A stretch of DNA of 64,000 nucleotides, taken from assembly GCF_019175385.1 (NCBI RefSeq), contig NC_083339.1:116173601-116237600 (forward strand), in the 5' to 3' direction. The stretch is from Lycium barbarum (Eukaryota > Streptophyta > Magnoliopsida > Solanales > Solanaceae). This document shows, in pieces, positions 58,096 through 64,000 of this stretch. Within the stretch, counting starts at the first letter, position 1. Each line of letters starts with the position of its first letter. Made by a program: the position numbers and the translations under genes. The notes under the pieces were generated by a model. The model was given only the letters and a program-made list of their open reading frames with translations. It was not told where the DNA came from and searched no databases.

Positions 58096-59259
58096 CATAT
58101 AGCATGCGATTTTAAACCTTGCTTTTGTGTAAATGGGGTTTGCACATTAAGTTCTTTGCCGTGTACCAGCATTCACTTTATACTGAGCTGTGTATCTTGT
58201 TTGCAAGATTACAACACTGGGAATCCCTGAACCTTGTCTTGGGCTCATTCCCATGTTGTGCATTGGGAGTAGTCTCTTAAATGATGCTCCGAATGCATGT
58301 GACTCTTAAAACAGCAGCTCTGCATCATTGTAATTGTTACTATCATTTTTGTTAATGAGATTTTTTTGACCTGTGGAAGTACGATTCAAAATACAGTGAA
58401 TAATGAACTCACGTTTACTCTCTTCCATTTAAATAACAGAGTGTTGGTTTGAAATAGAGTTCGAACTCACATCAGCAACCCGCTTCCTTTAATGGTGTAT
58501 CCATGGCATTTGATTTCGCTATCGTAATCAAAGTCCCATTAACTGATATAATCTCCAACTCCTGTGCATTCACAAAAAGATGGGCCACGCGTCAAACGTC
58601 TTCTGGATTACGACATACTCAAAGTTTGACTCTGAGAATCCAGCAACAGCCATAAAGACAAACTACAGAAAATAAATGTGCTGTCATCTTTGATTGTTTA
58701 ATCAACAGTATCAGCAATATTTTCAGTTACATTGTTCACTGTACAGAAACCCCAACCCCCTTCCCCCCTAATTCTATTTAATTTCCACGCTTGCTTCTTT
58801 TGTTCTCTTCTATGGGACAGCATAAATATACAAGTTTTGGTACCACAAATGTCATTTTGAAGGATCAGCTGTACATTGAATCACTTGAAGCTAGCTTCCA
58901 CGTGCAAAACACTCCTTTCATGGCTCAGGTTTGGTTATCAGATCCGATCTTAGGCACTCCACATTTTACAAACCGCTTAACTGTCCACAGATGCTACAAT
59001 GAAGGTGGTCAAAAGATTCACTGGGAAGTAAGCTTCATCTTTTTAACACTAGACCCAAGGGAGGGAGGAGATGATAAGATCAGCTGATTGATATCGACAA
59101 TTGATAAAGTTCTGCTCAAGATGTTATTTTATTTCCTAGTTTCCCCCTGGTGGATCCTTATTGTGCAAATCAGCTTCCTTCAAAGTTACCAAGATACACT
59201 GATAGTAAACAATGGAACTGGAAACTTTCCCGTGAATGTTGTATCTGACAAAGAAAAAA
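58096..59259. other. Intergenic region between convergent SDR copy B and YODA-like gene
   Basis: About 1.16 kb separates the two stop codons of the convergent genes and should hold both 3' UTRs. A minor ORF at 58791-59087 has no recognisable domain and probably lies in the kinase 3' UTR region. Confidence 0.6.
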
Positions 59260-62200
59260 TCACGCTTCACCTATGCGACCTTCCAAAGGAGGGCAAGGGT
59301 TTAGATCTAGTGAAGGAACCAATTTCACATGATCCCTTAAGAGTTGCTGAGACACCCGATTGGCCAGCACTGACTGCCCATCATAAAGCTCTCCTCCTGT
59401 GGGCCTCCCGAACTGCTTTCCAGGAGCATCATTTTGAGAGGATGCCAATTCCCGGAAAGCATGAGATCCTGACGGTGGCCCTCGTAAAACATCAGGATCC
59501 CAGTAAGAAGGTCCATTCATATAAGGACTGTGTGGAAGTGGTGCTGCCTCCTGTAAGTAAACTGACTGATTAAGGTGATGAAATGGGATAGCACCTGTTC
59601 CTCCAGAGAGTGGTGTTGATGAGCCAGACATGGTGATAGGACTTGATATGGGTGATGGAGACAGCCTCCCATTTAGGTGTTGAGGCGACCTTGGATGTAA
59701 AAGAGGGCTACCAATTGGAGAGACAGGGCATGATATGTTTCTTGTAACGTGGATGTCACTGGAGATCAAAGAAGAATATCAGTGATCATAAAAGATGAGT
59801 ACTACCTTCATTATTTTCTCTAGTATATTCAGAATTAAAATTTGAATGGCAACTGCTTTCTTTTGAAAGATTCTCAATTAAGAATTAGAGAATACAAGTA
59901 ATTTAAAATGATCAAGAGAAAAGACCTGCAGTGGAAATTAGATTTTGACACTCTGGATGAGTGGATTGCAAGTCTTTCTGATTCTGATGTAGGGATATTC
60001 CTTGCCTGTCCAATGCCCTAAGATTCATAAAGAACACACTGATAAGATTAAGCCATGCCAAAGAAGTCCAAGATGGAGATCTATAATGTTTACGTCGTAG
60101 TGTAAAATTCACTTGGAATTACTATTCTACGCATTCAGACATCATGAATTTAATATAGTAGCAATTAATCTTTGCTCTCCCCTTCCTTTAGGGGATGATT
60201 TAGATCTTGTTTGGATGGGCTTAAAAAAAGCAGCTTATAAGCTGTTAAAACAGCTTATAAGCTGCTTTAGATAAGCTAAGCCAAACGGGCCCAATTAATT
60301 TTTTGGGCTTATTTTAAGCACAAAATGGTTTTAAGCTGGCCAGCCAAACACTCAAAAAAGCTGAAAACAGCTTATAGGCAACTTATAAGCCAATCCAAAC
60401 GGGCTCTTAGTCCTTTCTCTATTAGACATTCCAACATGGACTAGAGAAGACCGTCTGTTCTGAGGAAGCATGCTCCCTCATACTGATGCTAGAACAAAGA
60501 TATTACATCTATTGATACAGCAAATAGTGTGATAGCATTAATATGCATCACCGTTTCAGATATCCAGCGACATGGGAATCCTCCATCTAAATTTCATTTT
60601 CTTAAAGATAAAAGCTCTCTCCCTCCAAAGCTGCTGGGTCTGAATGAACCCATAAGTTATACAGTATACACTAGATCCGCCCAGCTTACACTAAAATGAA
60701 TCAGGAAGCTTGCAAGTCAATTTCTCTTTCTTTTTTTTTCAAAAAAAAAAAAAATGTAGAGGTTCACCTATACTTTTTTTTTTCCCCTTTCCGAAGGGTG
60801 AGGCTTTTACTCTGTTATTAATCAAGAAGATAACAAGAACTAAGCTCACCAACCTTACTTGAGGTTGAATACTACAAATGACATGAGGGGCAAGCAAATT
60901 GCACCTTCAAGAAAGCAAAGACAAACGAGATTGCAGCATAGAACGCAATGCAACTGGTCAGCAAGTAGAAAGTTTCTCACGGTTCCTTTTTTGCAATGAG
61001 CTTGTCTTAGTAATTTCCTTTTGTCACTTTTTAAGTATTTCCGACTGTTAAAGATTCATATCCAAAAAAAAAAAAAAAAGTCTCACAGTTCAAAAAAAAA
61101 AGATAATAGAAACTACTTGGTGAAGAAAAATACGCTCCTTATCGTAAGGACCCGTCTCTTCAACTAGCCAGGAACTGTTGAGAATAAGCTACAAATTCAA
61201 GTACACAGATTATATGGCTACACATCAAACAATATAAAACCTTGGCCATATTTACAGACCAGTTAAATTATTTACTTCTCCAGAAGGAAACGACCCGTGT
61301 CAATGTTACCTTATTCAAAAAAAAAAAAAAAAAAAAAAAAAAAGGAAACGACCCGTTTCATAGAACTGAATACATATTCCAGTACATTATTATCGACATA
61401 TGAGATTGGTACTGTTGGTACCCAAGAAGTAATATTAACCAGGAAAGAACCTTAAGAATATATTCCATCAACAGATTTCAAATAAAGAAAGCTTGACTCT
61501 TGGATATATGTAACCAATCAGTTAATTTTGCCAAAACTAATTGCTGATCCATAATACATTATATCACTCATCATTTTGTGGATACAGAAGAATAAATATG
61601 CCAGTGCACTTTTACCAGTATCATCAGCATAGCCTTCCTGTTTCTGAAAATGAAGAGAAAGGACTAGCAATGTCCTATCAACGGAGAGAAAAGAAGACCA
61701 AAATAAAAAGAACTGTACCGGAGATTTTACGCCATTTGATCCTGCACATGGAGGAATATTTGGCTTCTCCAGAGTTGCGGCATTTTTCACAAAAGGATGC
61801 TCCAATAGCTGAGCAGCAGTAGGACGATGACGCGGCTCACGCTGCAAGCACTTCCTCACAAAATCTTTTGCTTCATCTGAGAGCTGTTCTGGTATAGCTG
61901 GGAGTTCTTTACTATTTCCAATCTTAAACATAGCAGCAACCTTTGGGCCAGAAGACATCAAACACCACATATTATATGTTAAGGGAATGAACTAGCATTG
62001 CACAACTTGCAATCTCAAACTAAATTATGGCAAAGCGTTAATCTACAGAAAATTTCCAGAAGAAAAACAAGGCAGGAAATGCTCAAATAATGTTCTCTCA
62101 ACCAAGTTACTCACCCCTTCATACTGGCTCCAAGGAGGCTTTGATGTAGCCATTTCTAAGACGGTGCACCCAAGACTCCATATATCAACAGCAAGGTTAG

Positions 62201-64000
62201 CCCCACTAGAATTCTTTATAACCTGAAACAACAGTAAAGAGGCACTTTGGAGTCAAATTATAAGGAACCAAGGCACATTAAAAGAACTTTAAAATACTTC
62301 CCAAATCAAATCCTGACCTCGGGGGCCATCCAGTAAGGGCTTCCCTTGAATGACAATGGACATGATTGCCCTGTTATCTGCAAATTTGTGATTATAAAAT
62401 TTAAGAAGTGAGGCTCCGCCTGAAGAGCACACCCACAGAGGGTAAAGTATCCTATACAGGGTAGACAGTAACACCAGTGCATTACTTAATGGATTAAAGT
62501 CTGTATTTATCAATTACCGCTCCAAAAGCAAGGAAGAAGTTAGATGATTAGAAAAAGATTTATCCATTCCAACAGCAATGTTATTAAGATGGAAGAGCAG
62601 ATCTGGAAGGGGGAAAAAGGCATATGCTATCTCCAATTGATTATTTCATACAGCAATCGCAATCAGCCAAAAATATAATACCCTTAGAAGTCTATGTGTA
62701 AGCTTACATGTTTTGCCATTCCAAAGTCTGCTAACTTTATGCGCCCATTTGGATCAACAAGAATATTTGCTCCTTTGATATCTCTACGAAAATGCAGAGT
62801 TAGACAATAAGGGTCTTACAGCAAAAAGAATGATACTTTACAAAAAATGACCCAACCAAAAAAACATTATTACCTATGCACTGTGTTTTTAGCATGTAAA
62901 TATGCAAGCCCAGATAAGATTTGTTGAGTATAACTACGGATCGCTGCCTCTCCAAATGCGCCATATTCTTGTAAAAGCTTATAAATGGACCCACCCGATA
63001 CATATTCCAAGTAAATATACAGTTTATCGCCAACCTGATTGAGGTAAACAATTCAGAAGAAATGACAACTCAAAAACATCAAAAAGTTTAGCAAGCAAAC
63101 ATATATGGCTCTCATATGATAAGGTTTACAATTGTTCCCTGCTTAGATCTTGCGACTAAGATTTGGAGTGTTATGATTTTGAACCAAATTATTTAACAGT
63201 AACTAAAATGTCAAGTTCTTAATTGAGAAGGCTGCTAAGTTTGTTTGAAGCTCACCGTTTCTGTCCCGTAGTACTGAACAATGTTTGGATGCCTTAATCG
63301 GCTTAACAATGCAATCTCCTGCAAAATACTTGAACATAAGAGCATACTAAAAATGAAAACTTATGAATATATTATGACTCAGGAACCAACAACTCTAAGC
63401 AGTCCACAAGCATTAAACCTTCATAGACTGCTCACTATAAGATAAACTTACTTGTGCCAACTGCTTTGCACTTTCCTTTGACTTTGCATCGTCTGAAAAT
63501 AATGTAACCTCCTTCATTGCACACATCTCACCGCTATCACTGCAGATAGACAAGGTCAGGTATTAAACAAATCTTCAGGCTATCAATCTTTGAATTGGAC
63601 TTGCCAATGGCACGGCATAAGTAACATTTCAGATTTGTATTTACTTCAATAAGCCATGGTCAATGAATGTACCTATTAAAACCAACATAAACGTGTCCAA
63701 ATGTGCCTCTTCCCAGCAATTTTCCTTTTTTCCAACGAGAGCCAGGGCTAGCAAGGTTCTCGGCTCTACCTGGACTTCGGGGCACCGAGGGAGAAGTTGC
63801 AACTGAATTGGAATGTGAAAACGGCGAAGAGTTGGAGATTGTCAAAGGAGGAAGAGGCAACGGGTGACTTTGTGGTCTTCCATCATCAGGCCAACTAGTC
63901 TGCAATTCAGAGGCTCCACCTACAGCCCTCGGATGAATTGGTGTGACAGCGCCACTGTGAATTCTCGAGCTAGGTCCCGGACTTGTCATCCTAGGACTAG
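59260..64000 (-). CDS. YDA: YODA-like MAP kinase kinase kinase, 3' part (kinase domain and C-terminus)
   Basis: Minus-strand exons, 5' to 3': 64000(open)-63673, 63539-63452, 63317-63255, 63034-62874, 62783-62708, 62377-62318, 62222-62115, 61940-61719, 60017-59926 and 59758-59260. All join in frame. The 5' exon encodes a Ser/Pro-rich region ([19 protein letters not shown]) and [17 protein letters not shown], the glycine-rich loop. The catalytic Lys is in CAMKEV, HRDIKGAN spans the 62874/62783 junction, DFG is in [10 protein letters not shown], and APE closes the activation segment in GSPYWMAPE. The tail has [22 protein letters not shown] and ends RIGEA. YODA-class MAPKKKs act upstream of MKK4/5-MPK3/6 in stomatal and embryo patterning and in immunity. 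The N-terminal regulatory exons lie beyond the window. All key kinase residues are present. Confidence 0.95.
60204..60404. mobile_element. Foldback hAT-like MITE in a YODA-like gene intron
   Basis: The left part (cttgtttggatgggcttaaa, then gcagcttataagctg) is mirrored by the right part (cagcttataggcaacttata, then agccaatccaaacggg) in inverted orientation. The core has repeated agcttataagctg palindromes. This resembles the abundant plant MITEs beginning with a gtttggat(g/t)ggc end and attributed to hAT elements. The target duplication is not clear. It lies in the 1.7-kb intron between exons 61719 and 60017. Confidence 0.7.

Noticed and set aside
60204..60404. Possible microRNA precursor because of the long foldback
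   Set aside because: The foldback has repeated agcttataagctg palindromes and MITE-type ends, so a transposon origin is more likely than a MIR gene.

Overview
The window is plant nuclear DNA and looks like the AT-rich, transposon-laden euchromatin of a Solanaceae species. Evidence for this is the plant-type introns, a YODA-type MAPKKK, TIC32-like short-chain dehydrogenases, a BAHD acyltransferase relic, SINE, Stowaway and MULE families, and Tat-lineage Ty3/gypsy elements. The genus is inference. No bacterial operons, CRISPR arrays or rRNA genes are visible.

Layout. Positions 1-4.5 kb are AT-rich intergenic DNA with an 83-bp tandem array. A decayed BAHD acyltransferase lies at 4.5-6.1 kb. Exon 1 of a TIC32-like dehydrogenase (copy A) starts at 6618, but its exon 2 lies at 25350. 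The intervening 18.6-kb intron holds a complete 17.1-kb Tat-type Ty3/gypsy element (7433-24570, target duplication TAACT). That element is itself split by two solo LTRs: a 1.55-kb LTR inside reverse transcriptase (TSD GAGGC) and a 4.0-kb LTR inside RNase H (TSD TATGA). It also carries a multi-exon antisense gene between integrase and the 3' LTR. Copy A ends at 28606 and is probably a pseudogene, because exon 1 has lost a base and the exon 4 donor is AT instead of GT.

From 29.4 to 47.3 kb lies a composite mobile block bounded by inverted repeats of about 280 bp. It holds a Mutator-like transposase gene (31.3-34.9 kb) whose 3' UTR contains a 2.7-kb solo LTR related to the 4.0-kb one. Next come a B3-domain-like ORF, a convergent gene for a GRF-type zinc finger protein with a C-terminal membrane anchor, and a nearly intact Ty1/copia element (40553-47012) that landed in the right inverted repeat. 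Just outside are a tRNA-derived SINE with a 16-bp target duplication and a non-autonomous MULE.

The right quarter is genic. An intact eight-exon TIC32-like gene (copy B, 51358-58095, coding sum 936 nt, 311 aa) is followed tail-to-tail by the kinase and C-terminal exons of a YODA-like MAPKKK on the minus strand (59260 to beyond 64000). The two dehydrogenase copies share exon sizes and phases, so they form a tandem duplication that later insertions pushed apart.

The most unusual structure is the MULE with its accessory B3-like and GRF/membrane-anchor ORFs. Its convergent two-sided layout recalls mudrA/mudrB and the multi-gene VANDAL elements, but that functional reading is inference.
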